64,000 nucleotides of DNA, taken from the NCBI GenBank assembly GCA_000349905.1, contig KB722773.1, forward strand, positions 117,720 to 181,719, given 5' to 3'. The translations under genes and the position numbers were made by a program. The notes beneath the pieces are model-generated. The model ran no database searches and was not told where the DNA came from. It saw only the letters and a list, made by a program, of their open reading frames with translations. Of this stretch, positions 33,085 to 44,115 are shown one piece after another (the stretch's first letter is position 1; each line of letters opens with the position of its first letter). Origin of the DNA: Volvariella volvacea V23 (Eukaryota; Basidiomycota; Agaricomycetes; Agaricales; Pluteaceae).

Positions 33085-34387
33085 CTACACCAAAATCTCA
33101 CTTTCCCAAGCATCATCATCCCATGGCTTCACACCCTGCGCCAGCAACTCCTCAACCTCGGCGTTCGTGAAGCCCATGTTTCGGGACCTTTCTTGCATCT
33201 CCTCATCCATCTCCTCATCCATGTCGTAAACATTCTCCCACGCGTCCTCGCCGTCCGGAATGTAATTGTTGATTAGCACGCTCAATTTTACGCCTTCGAC
33301 GCGTTTTGGGTCGTTCCACCAACCATCGACCGGGAGGTAGGTCTTTCTGTGGGAATAGTTGCACTTGGATCCGAATTTGCATTCATCGACAAGGTAATAG
33401 ATGCAAACGTTTTGTCCTCTAGTGAAGACGAAAACTTGTCAGAATCCGTAGGATACGACGTGGAAGGACTTACAGTTCGTCACGAATGCTTCTTTCGTCC
33501 GGAGCATGCGAGAAACGACAGTTGGAGCCACGATTACAACCGTTATGATTGTAGAAGCGACATGCGACCCCATTTCCGACTTGGTGGCAGTCACTCGTGT
33601 CAGATTCGGACTGGATATCGAATGTTACTAGCCTTCCGTAGAGAGATTGACCGTCATCGTCTTCGGGAACTTTGACATCCTTAAGGTCTTCCAGTGCCTC
33701 CTTGGCTAATTCATGATTTGGGTCTAACTCCAGAATACGAAGCAAGTCTGGCTCGCAGACCTTAATCAACTATTGGAATGAATGGATGGATGTTTGGCGC
33801 ACCTCGTTTTGCGACATCTTCCTCAAACGCATCTGGATCATCCATTCGAGCTTTTGCTCGAAAGTAGAGTGCATCGGTATTATCCGGATTTTCGAACAGA
33901 ACTCGATCTGCCAATGCAATGGTTTCCTCGTAACTGGGGACATAGTATTAAGGAGGGAACACAGCAAAAGGATCAAAGAAGACTCACTGATTCATTTTCT
34001 GGTGTATCTCTGCCAAGAGGCTCAGGATTCGTAGATCATTCTGACGTTCGCTTTCTGCTATGCGGCAGTGTCTTAACGCGTCTTCTAGGTTCTCGTCGTT
34101 GAGGTTCTCCTGGGCCTAACGTACCAATACGCCGGCCACCAGCACATCAAGTAACGTATGCATCCACGACGAGACAGACTGACCTTTAGTCTCATCTCCT
34201 CCGCATACTGGTAGCGCTCTTTCCTTTGCGCTTCCCGCTGTTCCAGACGCTTTTTCCTCAATTTCTCCAGCGCGTCGTTCACAATACTTCCTACAGTCGA
34301 GGATTGGGCATTTGTAGCATTCTTGGGTTTCTGGCTGGCTTTTGAGGACTTTGTGCTCTTCTTTTTGGCGTTGCGTGGACCAGGCAT
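33085..34387 (-). CDS. TPR-like protein with two CCCH zinc fingers
   Basis: Exons 34387-34184, 34115-33988, 33933-33816, 33769-33474, 33418-33085; 359 aa, in frame. The N-terminus is very Lys/Ser/Arg rich. A helical-repeat region resembling TPRs spans roughly 60-200 (ALRHCRIAESERQNDLRILS, YEETIALADRVLFENPDN, LLRILELDPNHELAKEAL). Then two CX7CX5CX3H fingers: CRFYNHNGCNRGSNCRFSH and CIYYLVDECKFGSKCNYSH. The C-terminus is acidic with a UBA/CUE-like GFTNAEVEELLAQGV. CCCH fingers suggest RNA binding. The exon 3 donor reads GTCGCA, a weak site chosen because it alone preserves frame; the nearby GTGCGC would create a stop. Confidence 0.85.
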
Positions 34388-35185
34388 GATGGAAAAGGAG
34401 GATGGTGTTGGCCTCGCACGCGTCGCTTAACCTCAATGAACTTTGCCACGGTGGACGCGTGACATCATTGCAGTAAATTGAGCGACGCGCTCTTCGACCA
34501 AATTCATGTCTACTTGGAGTCGAGATTCAGACAAGATCTTGGAGATACTACTAAACCTTCCAGGTAGAGCGGGGACAGGGTGCTTCCTATATATCTACCA
34601 GGGAAAGGTATATGTGCTGGGAAACCATCGCAACTAATTGAAGAATTGTGAGGCTGGCTCGTCGAATGTGTTGTGTCCAAACGGCTGTGAATGCAAATGC
34701 CGTACTTACATGTGGCCGAAGTTGGGCACAGTGCCTTTTCCTGTTTTCGGCCTACCTTGAGTTGAGCGCCAATCGGCCACTTACTTGAATTGGAAAGCGA
34801 TGCGCCCACAAACCTACACATGTCCAGGAGAACAAGGTGGAGATAAGGCCAAAGCGGTTTGGAGTTTAACTGAAGGACGTTTCAATGCTAAGAACGACGA
34901 AGGCACGACCATTGAAAGGGTGCAGTGACCTATGATGCCTGACTACTCCGAGCCCATGTTGTCGAGCCCATGCTGTACTCGTCCCATTCACGGTGTGGAT
35001 TAGCAGTAGGATACTACAGTTTCTATACTTGGTAGCGTAGATCTTTTGGTCAGGGAGGGCAAGCATGACTAGGTCGGTCGCAATCGGGGGTGCATCGTGT
35101 GCAACATGCACACCACACAAACATGCTGTGTGCTGTGTGGCATTTCATGTCTCCCTTCCTCGCCCATTGTCCCAGTAGCTCGACT
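34388..35185. other. Divergent intergenic region
   Basis: About 800 nt separating start codons of a minus-strand gene and a plus-strand gene; it should hold both promoters. No TATA box or RNA recognised. Confidence 0.5.
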
Positions 35186-36414
35186 ATGCCCATACTACCA
35201 CCACCTCGCCATCTCATCTTGGTCTTCATTCACGGATTCTCGGGAACAGAGGCGAGCTTCGGAGAGTTTCCGGATGTATTGCGGAAGGCAGTTAAAGACA
35301 GGATTTCGATACCCTCCCATATTCTTGTTACTTGCCGAACATATCATTACCAGGTAGGCGTTAATTTGTGCTAAGCATGCTCGTACTAAGTTTCAACCCT
35401 ACACTTATAGACGCAAGGGAACTTCGTGAGTCGCGTCAAGCCGGTCCGATAACAGAGTCACAACAACTTGCTGTAGGGGAACGCTGTTACCAACTTTGCG
35501 GAGTGGCTCAAAGACCAGACAAGAGAAATCGAAGCGGTCGGGGGTGGTGAACCTGGATGTGCTCGAGTCGTGATCTGTGGGCATAGGCAAGGTTTACCCT
35601 CAATCGTTCCTGCGCTTCAGCCTAATGTCTACTGCTAGCATGGGAGGGCTCGTCATGGTGGATGCATTGGACCACATCAAGTACTCTCAATGACCGCGAA
35701 TTGTAGCGTGCATCGCGTTTGACACTCCAGTACGTACCCAGCTTGAGCTTCTCTGGGCATCGGCTCATAGTCACGCCTTCGTCTCCAGTATCTCGGTTTA
35801 AGCGGTGCCCTTTACAACGAGACAGAGGCGGTGGTGTCCAAGGTCATGCCCCTTGTTATACGACTCCTCTCCGGCCCGAAACTGCCATTCGCAGTCCCGA
35901 CAAGTTTGGCTTTCATCTCGGGCTCTACGTTGCTTGCGACCCAGCCAGAGGTCGCCGCGATGGGTTTGTGCGCAGTTGGGGTACTATCGGCTTACATTCT
36001 GCTCTCCTATGGCCCGAGTGCTTCTGCGTCTGTTGGAGTTTTATGGAAGAATCTCGAGTTCATCCTCGTGCTCATGCAATCGGATTTGAACGCTCGTTTG
36101 AAAAAGGTGGTGGACAGGCATGAGGCAGGCCTTGTTCGGTTTAACGCGTAAGTACCCTTTTTCTGAAAGGCCCAATCCTTTATATTCTCTCGCTATCTAG
36201 GTTTTATGTCAAGTGCCCGCGTGCAAAAGATGAATACTTCGTACAGCTCCCTGAGCCTGACCATATCGCATTTGCTTACTTTGTGGCAGTACACAACTCT
36301 AAACAACGAAACGCCATCAAAGGACACATGACAATGTTCAACGAGAATACGAACGATAGTTTTTGTCCGTTGGTGCAGGATACAGCTACATTAATTGAAG
36401 GTTGCTTTGAATGA
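35186..36414 (+). pseudogene. DUF676-type alpha/beta-hydrolase (lipase-like) gene with one internal TGA
   Basis: Six exons: 35186-35353, 35411-35425 (15 nt), 35477-35586, 35639-35729, 35789-36147, 36201-36414; 319 codons, in frame. HLILVFIHGFSGTE is the oxyanion strand; the nucleophile elbow GHSMGG is split by an intron that begins GC (GCAAGG) and ends CTAG. After it, codon 35691-35693 is TGA where relatives have Trp in LWPRIVACIAFDTP. Downstream the frame stays open with membrane-like VAAMGLCAVGVLSAYILLSY and the usual C-terminal FVAVHN block to a natural stop. Either a recent pseudogene, a tolerated readthrough or a base error. Predicted role: intracellular lipid ester hydrolysis. Confidence 0.8.
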
Positions 36415-36639
36415 TCAAGTTGAATACTACTAGGTGTACACTATAGTATGTATATAGTCAGCAATAACATAAGTGGTTTCACGAAGAATCAGTGCGCGCA
36501 AGACTCGAATCCAATTATTAAAACAAATCACAATAATATACACACTCAAGAACGTAAACGATATCATTAAAGTTTTCATCACATGTCGTTATCGTCTCCT
36601 GAACAGCACAACCACGACCTGCTTACCTCGCTTCAATGA
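36415..36639. other. Short convergent intergenic region
   Basis: 225 nt between the 3' ends of the lipase-like gene (plus) and MAD1 (minus). AT-rich, as expected for shared 3' ends. Confidence 0.5.
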
Positions 36640-39294
36640 TCATCCACTTCCACCGCCCCCCGACAACGCGCCCGACCTCTTCGAGTTCTCGTAGCACTCC
36701 AAAGTCACGCTGGCCATGAATCCTGGTATACACTGTTCAGTGTCGATCCAGTATTGCATCAGGCTTGGTATATCTTGAGGACCGCCTTCGCCTTGGGCTA
36801 TTAGTTGCATTTGCATTCCGTCGGCTACGGAGGGAGACGAGACGTCAGTACTGTAGATATTCAGAAGCGAAGGGGACCCTTACAGGAATTAGACCCGGAG
36901 GATTTTGGAGGCTGGAAAACGAACGAGGCGGATAGATCGTATATCGAGGTTACTCGTACCTGACCGTTTGGATAGAATGAGAGCTTGAGACCTAGGATTG
37001 ATGCTATGGCGTCCCGGAACTCGGCACTCTTCGAAGTAAAGACCTGTGGTAGAAGGTGAACATAAGGCATACATGTACGTGAATGAAAGAAATACAAACC
37101 TGCTGCAACCGCAATAGCCTCTTCTCTTTCTGCTTCAATAGGTCTTCCAGCTCCGTTTTTTCCTTGTTGACCAACTCCCAGCTCTCTCTTGGCACCAACT
37201 CTGTCGGATGACCGAGTTGTTTCGTGGTGTCCTCCGTTCTCTCCCCTTTCACTTGTGCGCCCTCACCTGGTCCCCGCACGGCCAACTCTTCCTCAACTTC
37301 CTTTAACCGTCTTATAAGAGCCTCATTCTCGCCCTTTAGCCTGTCTAGGTTCTCTTGTCTGAGTTCAAACCATTGTTCCTCTGGATTGCCTTTCATGCTC
37401 AGCACGCGTACTCCGGGTGGGACGTGGCGTCCTCCTGCAATTTCCCCAGAGAGCTCGAAAAGTTCTTGTTCGAGCGTGTCGATGCGGGCGAGGTGCGTTT
37501 GGACTTCGGCTAGTGTCGACTCAAGGGCTAATGGAGTAAGTTAGCTATACGCGGATGGAAAAGGTAGGGATATGCCTAGAACGGCGCATATACGCATACT
37601 TTTTTGAGTTTCTTCCTTCTCCTTCTTCTCCTCTTCAATCCTCGCTATCAGATCTTCTCTCGTAATAGCTGCTCCACTCCCGCTCGTTTCGTCGTTGGAG
37701 TCGTGACCCCATCCTAGTTCGTCAAGTTCGTTGGCCAGGTTTTCGTTTGCGATTTTGTATTCTTGGAGTAGTTTCTCCAGTTGTTCGATGTATTGTTGTC
37801 GGGTGTTGTCGAATGTTGCAGTGGGTTGTTGAGTATCGGAGGGGTTTAGAGATGCCTCTTCAGCGTTGTACGATGCCTGGTCCAATCACGAGCAGGTTAA
37901 CATGATGCCTGAATTGCCACACTGGCACACTTACTACTAGAGCTTGCAAGAACCCAACCTCTCTCTCGGCAATAATCGCCCTCTGTTCTCTTCTCTCCAC
38001 CTTGGCCTCGAGAGCCCTGATTTCAGCTTCGAGATTGGCGATTTGTTGTTTCGCCTCTTCTTCGCGTTGTTGAGAATTCGATAGCTCGAGTTGGCGTTGA
38101 TGGAGGAGGGCGGATGTGGCACCTTGTTCTTCGAGGAGGCGGGCATGGGAGAGTCGGAGGGAGGACAGGGTTTGAGTTAGGCTGACGGGGATTTTGGAGG
38201 GGGAGGAGTCTGATGTGGCGGTGGTTTGCGCTGCTGACTTGCTCGCCCTAGAAAGAGGTCAGGATAGCATACGCGATGGCGTGCGCGACCCACCATTCTT
38301 CGCGCTCTCTTCGCCCAGCTTCGACTTCTGCTTCCAGTCTGACGCACTTCTCCCTCAGCTCGTCCAGTGTTCTCACTTTTCTTTCCAACCCTCTCTTCTC
38401 CTCCTTCAGCACTTCCACACTTGTCTGTTTCTCCCTCAACGTTCCGACCTCCTTCATCAGCTTGACGTTCTTCATCTCGACCTCTCGCAAATAGTCGGCC
38501 TGCCGATGCAGCTCCTCCCGCACCACACTCAGGCTCTCCCTCTCCTCGTTCCACCTCTCCATCCCAATCTGACTCTCGACCACCTCATCATACCGTTCTT
38601 GCAGCTCTCCCAACGCTCGACTGCGCGAGTCAGCGATCTGTCTCAGCTGGGAGAGCTCGGTGTTGAGTATGTCAATTTGACGAGTCAGGGTGGTGATCTG
38701 GGACTTTTGGGAGGAGAGGGACTGCCCGGTGGATCGTTGGAGGGTTTGGTAGGATTCTGTGAGTTCGGAGTGTTCGTCTTCGAGGGATGCCAGAGCGGCT
38801 TTTAGTTTTCTGAGTTCGGCGTCTGTTCGTCTCTGTCGCCCGGCCATTAGCAGCGCGCAGAGTACCGCCGAATGGGATGCTACACACCTTTTCTTCCTCG
38901 TATTCCTCGCGCTCCCGTTCCTTCTCCTGGCGCTCCTCCTGCTCCCGATCGGCGAACCATCGCCTGTCCCTCTCCAGTCTCTCAACCTGCATCTCCTTCT
39001 CTCTCAGCTTTGTTTCCAACTCCAACTTTGCCGTCTGAGCCGCCACAAGCTGTCTTTCCAGACTGGCATGGGCGAGTGTACTGCTCAGTGCCTGCTTTCG
39101 TTGCTGGCGCTTGGCAGTGGATAGCTGAGGGTCTGAAGTAAAGATCATGAGGAGGACATGGCGAACAGGAATCCGTTGAACGCACCTCGTTCGAGCTCCG
39201 CCGCCAGCGAGTCCCGTTTGGTGGCCGTCGAGCCCATCGCCCTCGTAAACGTGAACCTGTTCACCGGAGTCCTGAACTGGCTGTCGTCGTCCAT
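36640..39294 (-). CDS. MAD1: Spindle assembly checkpoint protein Mad1
   Basis: Eight exons: 39294-39186, 39132-38888, 38832-38294, 38247-37935, 37876-37600, 37527-37100, 37043-36884, 36824-36640; GT-AG; 751 aa closing in frame. N-terminus contains KRDSLAAELERDPQLSTAKR, the conserved start of fungal Mad1. Residues about 50-620 are nearly continuous coiled coil rich in Glu/Arg/Leu. The C-terminal globular part has VFTSKSAEFRDAIASILG and FYPNGQVRVTSIYD, the Mad1 kinetochore-binding domain, ending in a Gly-rich tail. Mad1 recruits Mad2 to unattached kinetochores. Length fits the family. Head-to-head with the DUF262 gene. Confidence 0.9.
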
Positions 39295-39450
39295 TCCGTT
39301 CGCTCCCTCGCAACTTTTCCTTTGCCGGTGTCGAGGAGCGTGCAGGTGGGCCAGAGGGTGCTGTTTGTCCGTGTTTGCATCGGAGGACTATTGTTTCCCC
39401 AAGCGTTTGGTCATCGCTCTCCACTCGTCCTCGACCCTCCTCGTTCCCCT
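39295..39450. promoter_or_regulatory. Bidirectional promoter of MAD1 and the DUF262 gene
   Basis: Only 156 nt separate the two start codons on opposite strands, so both promoters must share or overlap this stretch. No clear TATA box. Confidence 0.6.
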
Positions 39451-42118
39451 ATGGCCCCATACACAGACGACGATGACGACTACTCCGACCTTACCGACCT
39501 CGACGATGAAGAAGAGGAATACAGCGCAAAGTCGAAAGGGAAGAAGAAGCAAACCAAAAGGTCGTCCCCTGGCAGCGGTTGGAAGATTAGGAACGCGTTG
39601 AAGGTCCCTCGCGCAACGACCTATACTGCTCAATCGCTCTATGGTATGTCTCACGTCACCTGTATCCCTGAACCCGTTTGAGCGGATCCGGATAGACCAG
39701 ATACATAACGGCGACATTAACCTCGAGCCCGAGTACCAACGAGGCATGCATAGCTTTTGTCCCCGCCCGCCCTTGATCTCATCCTGTTCCTGTTTAGATG
39801 TCGTCTGGCCTGAATCAAAACAAGTTGGGCTCATAGACTCCGTGTTTCGCAACTTCTACATCCCGCCTGTCATTTTTGGTGTGTTTTTTGCTGTGGCGAT
39901 TGCGACGCGTGCTAATACCCTTCAAAGTGGTAAATTCTTATGATGATGGCTCGGAGACGAAGACGTGTATTGATGGAAAGCAGCGGTTGACTTCGATACA
40001 TCGGTGAGTCCGGCCTTCGCTTGCCTTGCTGTCCTCGGCTCATATCTGGTTGGCTGTGATCAGTTTTATGGATGGTTTGGTGCGTCTCAGACTCTCTTTT
40101 GTGTTTTCGTATTCATCTATATTTACAGATTCCGCGTATGCAATCCTCCTCTTTTTCTCCGATGTTACGTTAACTTGGATCGTCCCGCTTAATCTAGACA
40201 AGGACCCGTATGTAGCACACTTCCCCCTTTCACACGTTTCACTTATGGCGCTCTACAGTCACACAGGCGAAAAGTTGTGGTACAAAGATGTTGGGAATAA
40301 AGGAGGACGCGCAAAACGGCTACTTCCAGATAAATATCGTCGGTTATTCGCCAATAAGCAGATTGTATGCGTTGAATATCAGGATATTACGGATAACGAT
40401 GAGAGGGAAATCTTCCAAGTGCGTGTATTCTGTCCCCTCTTCCCCTCTTCCCCTTCCTTATCGGCTTCTGATAGCGCGTACAACTTGGGATGGCCCTCAC
40501 ACCAGCAGGTAGCGCCGTTCTTCCCTCTCATTCTTTCTCTTTCTCATCTACCCGCTCTTTTACCCTAGAAAAACTCGCCGTAATCAACACTCCTCGAGCA
40601 GAATTCATTCGCGAGATCCAATCCCACTTCCTCCACTCTTCCGATGACCCATCCTCCATATCTGCCGGTGCATTTTCATCTGCCTATCTAGATTGGGAGC
40701 GCTCCAGAGGTGCAGATTTCAGGTGTCTGGCTCAATCCGTTTTCATAATGGAAAGATATGCACCGTCTGCCAAAGGCCTTGCGGCGATGCCACAGCTAGA
40801 GAGATGGATGCGTCAAGAAGGACAATTAGATGAGGTGTTTAAGAAGAAAGCTTGGAAAGTGTTTGAGATATTTGCCGAGATAATCAGGGATAGCAGGGAG
40901 GAGGTATCGGGCATTTTCAGGGAGCATTGGAAGGTCAGCCCAGTGGAGTTCATTTCCATTTCGCTTTTGATTGCGAGACATGGCAACATTGCGATTGAGA
41001 ATGTCCACGTGAACGGGAAGAAGGGGGGTGCTAGCGCAAGTGCAAGCGGAGCTGGAACTGGTATCTGGATGGAGGGGCTCAAGTTGGAGTATCCTCAGTT
41101 GTCTCGGGCTATTGCGATGATGAAGGACCAAGTGAGAGGCACGCACGCGGATGTACGGTTGAACGATCGGGTCATGAAGACATTAATGGAATTCATCAAC
41201 GGCCTCACGTTGGAGCAACTGCCTGGTATTGCGCTGACGGGGATTAATGGGACGGCAAATGCGATTGCACTGGCTGCCAAGCTGAACAATAAACGGGTTC
41301 GAGGAGCAAGTAAAGATGGAGAAACCGAGGATCAGGATATGGAGCCCCCACCAGCGAAGGCAAAAGCGAGGAAAACGGGTCCTACGGTTGCTCCACTACC
41401 GACGCCAATTCCTAGTCAAAGACCCCAAGTGCCCACGCCCGCCCCAATGCACACAACGACGGAAGCTACAATAGCGCAGGTATCGGGACAAGGAGCCAAC
41501 ACGGGTCCAGATATGAATTCCAGTACGGGACCGCCAAGACTGCGACCTGCTTCTGAGAGAATGGCAGCGATGCGCGCTACAAAGGCCCGTATAGCAGCTG
41601 AGAGGAGTGCTCTTCTCGATACCCAGGGAAGTATAGCCGCGTCTCTTCCTGGTGGTCCGGTCGGTAGTACGAACCCGAACGGAATGCCGAGTTTGAGCTC
41701 GAATCCGATCCCTGGGTTTGGGACTTTTGCTGTTCAGGGTCAGTATCCATTACAAATGGGATTGCCCTCGATGTCAGGAGCGCCAGGTGTTCCAACGCCG
41801 ATTCCAACGCCAACGCCTACACCGACGAATGCATCGGCGACACATATGCAGTATGCGCCGACTATGCCTGCGATATCGACGGCGGTGCAGATGTCAAATG
41901 CGCAGATGTTGCCTTCTCCGAGTAATAGTTCTTCGGGGGGTACTCGGACGCCAAGGCTCGGGCCTAACGGAAGTTTTGGTGGTGCGAATGGGCATGGAGG
42001 TGTACCGGGAGGTGGAGGAGGATCGATACCAATACCATTGCCGATGCCACATCAAGGGGCGTCTTCAAGTTCGACGTCGTCGTACGGGAACCAAGCAAGT
42101 CGGTATCAAGGTAGATAG
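39451..42118 (+). CDS. DUF262 (ParB/Srx-like) domain protein with long disordered tail
   Basis: Ten exons: 39451-39643, 39696-39743, 39798-39878, 39928-40003, 40064-40079 (16 nt), 40129-40135 (7 nt), 40198-40207 (10 nt), 40259-40418, 40475-40508, 40569-42118; 724 aa, in frame. An acidic Asp/Glu/Tyr leader is followed by DQIHNGDINLEPEYQRDVVW, SYDDGSETKTCIDGKQRLTS and the MDG..PHKDPHTGEK block, the DUF262 core shared with bacterial GmrSD-type proteins. From residue about 380 the tail is Pro/Thr/Ser/Gly rich with a basic AKARK motif. The exon 2 donor is GC (GCATGC). A nuclease role is known for bacterial relatives only; the fungal function is unknown. Confidence 0.85.
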
Positions 42119-42619
42119 TATTTGATCTTTCCATCTTTTCTTTCTTTGCTGCTTTTCTTTGCGGGGTTAGGTTAGAGTGCCAGCGAAAAGGTAGTTGGGA
42201 GTTGGATTTGGTTATTGCTTGTATCTACTGGCAGTTGGTGCGGGGAGCGTAACTGACAAAATTTCTAACCGTGCTTCATCTTTGTTCCTATGTCTATCGT
42301 TACTGACAATTTGTGTTTCCTTCCCATTTCTCTTGTTCTCTTTTTCCTTTGCTACACGTACTTGCATGCACATCTTGTTCAATGTCATACTCTATGGTGC
42401 ATCGCGCTCCGGTTTATCGGTGTCAATGACTGCTGTATGTAATTTTCTCCACCCCCTCTCTACTCACCACCCGCTCTCCTATCCTTCAACAACATCCAAT
42501 CCGGAAATCCTTGAAGGCATTCTGAGCGCTGAACACTTGACGTCATTACGACAGGTACCCGGCGGGGCGTCTTCTGGCGCTTTTTTCGACCCTGGATATG
42601 TTGACTTGGCGTTTTAATT
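42119..42619. other. 3' flank of the DUF262 gene
   Basis: About 500 nt, T-rich on the plus strand. One open frame with hydrophobic content (42195-42617) lacks any recognisable domain. Confidence 0.35.
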
Positions 42620-43303
42620 TTGTCGGCTTGGGCAACTGACGGCCATCCTGTGTACGGCGCTACCGGCACGAATCAAGATCAAAGCGAGAGGGGTGTTGTC
42701 CAGGCGTCATCTCAGTCGGTATCTGGACCAGCAAGCACCCTGTCGTCATCCATCATTCCGCCCGCTACAAACACAGAACAAGAAATCGCAGTCGAACTGG
42801 AACAGGCTCGGAGCCCAGCAATAGACACTGATGCCCCCTTTCACGTCGAAGCAAAAACTGCGCCAGGACCACCCCCGGTGCCGAGGAATCTCATGGAATT
42901 GGCGATGGAGATGTATCGCAGCTTGGAGTCGACGCCTATTTTGCCACAGACTACGTGCAAATCTAGAGCTGAAGCCTGCGAACTAAAGGATAATGTCCTG
43001 GCTATCTCCGAGGGTGTCTGTATGAATCTTGAAAGCCATGTTTACCAATCTGAAAATGGAGATATGGGTGTGAAGCCGCACTTGACTCAAAGGAAGCCGA
43101 CTGCAGCATTTATCCCAAGGTCGTTCAACCTCTACCCCCACACTGAACAAGCATCACCTGTGTTTTTCCCCTTGGATTCATATGGGTTACACTCTACCAT
43201 TGATGCTGAAGCCTATGGATCCAATTTATTGGCATCAAAGGTTGTGACAGCACCCATGTGGGCACATATACTGCTTTCTTCCTCTAGACCCAGGGAGGAG
43301 TGA
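42620..43303 (+). CDS. Unrecognised ORF, possibly a partial gene
   Basis: About 227 codons open from a TTG; the first in-frame ATG is near 42893. Pro/Ser/Glu-rich, with PPPVPRNLMELAMEMYRSLE the most protein-like block. The end runs into the first unit of the direct repeat at 43293, and codon use turns AT-rich in the last third. No family recognised; it may be a gene whose 3' end was replaced by repeat sequence. Confidence 0.3.
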   Translation: MSAWATDGHPVYGATGTNQDQSERGVVQASSQSVSGPASTLSSSIIPPATNTEQEIAVELEQARSPAIDTDAPFHVEAKTAPGPPPVPRNLMELAMEMYRSLESTPILPQTTCKSRAEACELKDNVLAISEGVCMNLESHVYQSENGDMGVKPHLTQRKPTAAFIPRSFNLYPHTEQASPVFFPLDSYGLHSTIDAEAYGSNLLASKVVTAPMWAHILLSSSRPREE

Positions 43304-43721
43304 GAGGTGGAGTGAAGTGATGTCTTGAGCAATGGTAAGAAGATGAGTGAAGAGGAGATAGGTGCTGATGTGGTTGATTGGTGAGGAATTCCACCAAACC
43401 AGTTTTGTCTTTTATAGACTCTTCAGGACCTGTATTGGAGCTGATTAGAACTTGTGTTCTGATCGAGGAAGGAGTGAGGGGTGGAGCGAAGCGACGTCCC
43501 GAGCGACGACTAGAAGATGAGTGAAGAGGGGTAATTGCCGATGTGGTCGAGGGAGGAGTGAGGGGCGGAGCAAAGCAACGTCCCGAGCGACGACTAGAAG
43601 AGAAGTGAAGAGGGGTAAATGCCAATGTGGTTGACTGGTGGGGAATTCCACCAAACCAGTTTTGTCTTTTATAGACTCTTCAGGACCTGTATCGGAGCTG
43701 ACCAGACACGAGTTCTGATCG
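43293..43721 (+). repeat. Direct repeat, three units (full, partial, full)
   Basis: Units start GGGAGGAGTGAG: 43293-43465, a shortened 43466-43548, and 43550-43721. The full units share the segment from GGAATTCCACCAAACCAG to the TCTGATCG end. Unit 1 differs from unit 3 almost only by transitions (AGTGATGTCTTGAG against AGCAACGTCCCGAG). Confidence 0.85.
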
Positions 43722-44115
43722 CTTTTACTCGGAGGATGTATTAGCAATGTACAGAACAATAACTTACTTACTAAAACCATCAGTGGCATAACCGTGATGA
43801 CCAGTGGGTGCGACAGGCACGACGTGCCAAGACGTGCCAAGATGGCCATCATGGACAAAGGTCATAAAGGTCGTGAAGGGGTCGTAGGCGTCATAAAGGT
43901 TGTGAGGGGAATAAGAGTTGTGAAGAGTCGTGAAAGAGAATAATATAATCTAACAGGCTCTACCCCACACATGGAGGGACAGGCGTCAAGCCACCCACAT
44001 GGAACCAATAATGGCAGTCGGCGGATGTGCGCGAAACCAGATAAGAGGAATTATTTAATGACGAACCACTTACCACTGTGAGTACTGGCATTGTAGCCAG
44101 TTTCTATCTCGGTCG
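43722..44115. other. Repeat-island spacer
   Basis: About 390 nt between the direct repeat and the solo LTR. Contains short tandem GTCGTGAAGG/GTCATAAAGG-like motifs (43855-43940). No gene seen. Confidence 0.4.

Noticed and set aside
35664..35714. A 26-nt intron that would remove the internal TGA of the lipase-like gene
   Set aside because: Far below the intron sizes seen here (about 39 nt minimum, usually 45 or more), and it would break the conserved frame.
38194..38805. Plus-strand 203-codon frame
   Set aside because: Antisense shadow of the MAD1 coiled coil, whose Glu/Lys/Arg codons give Leu/Phe/Ser-rich complement frames.
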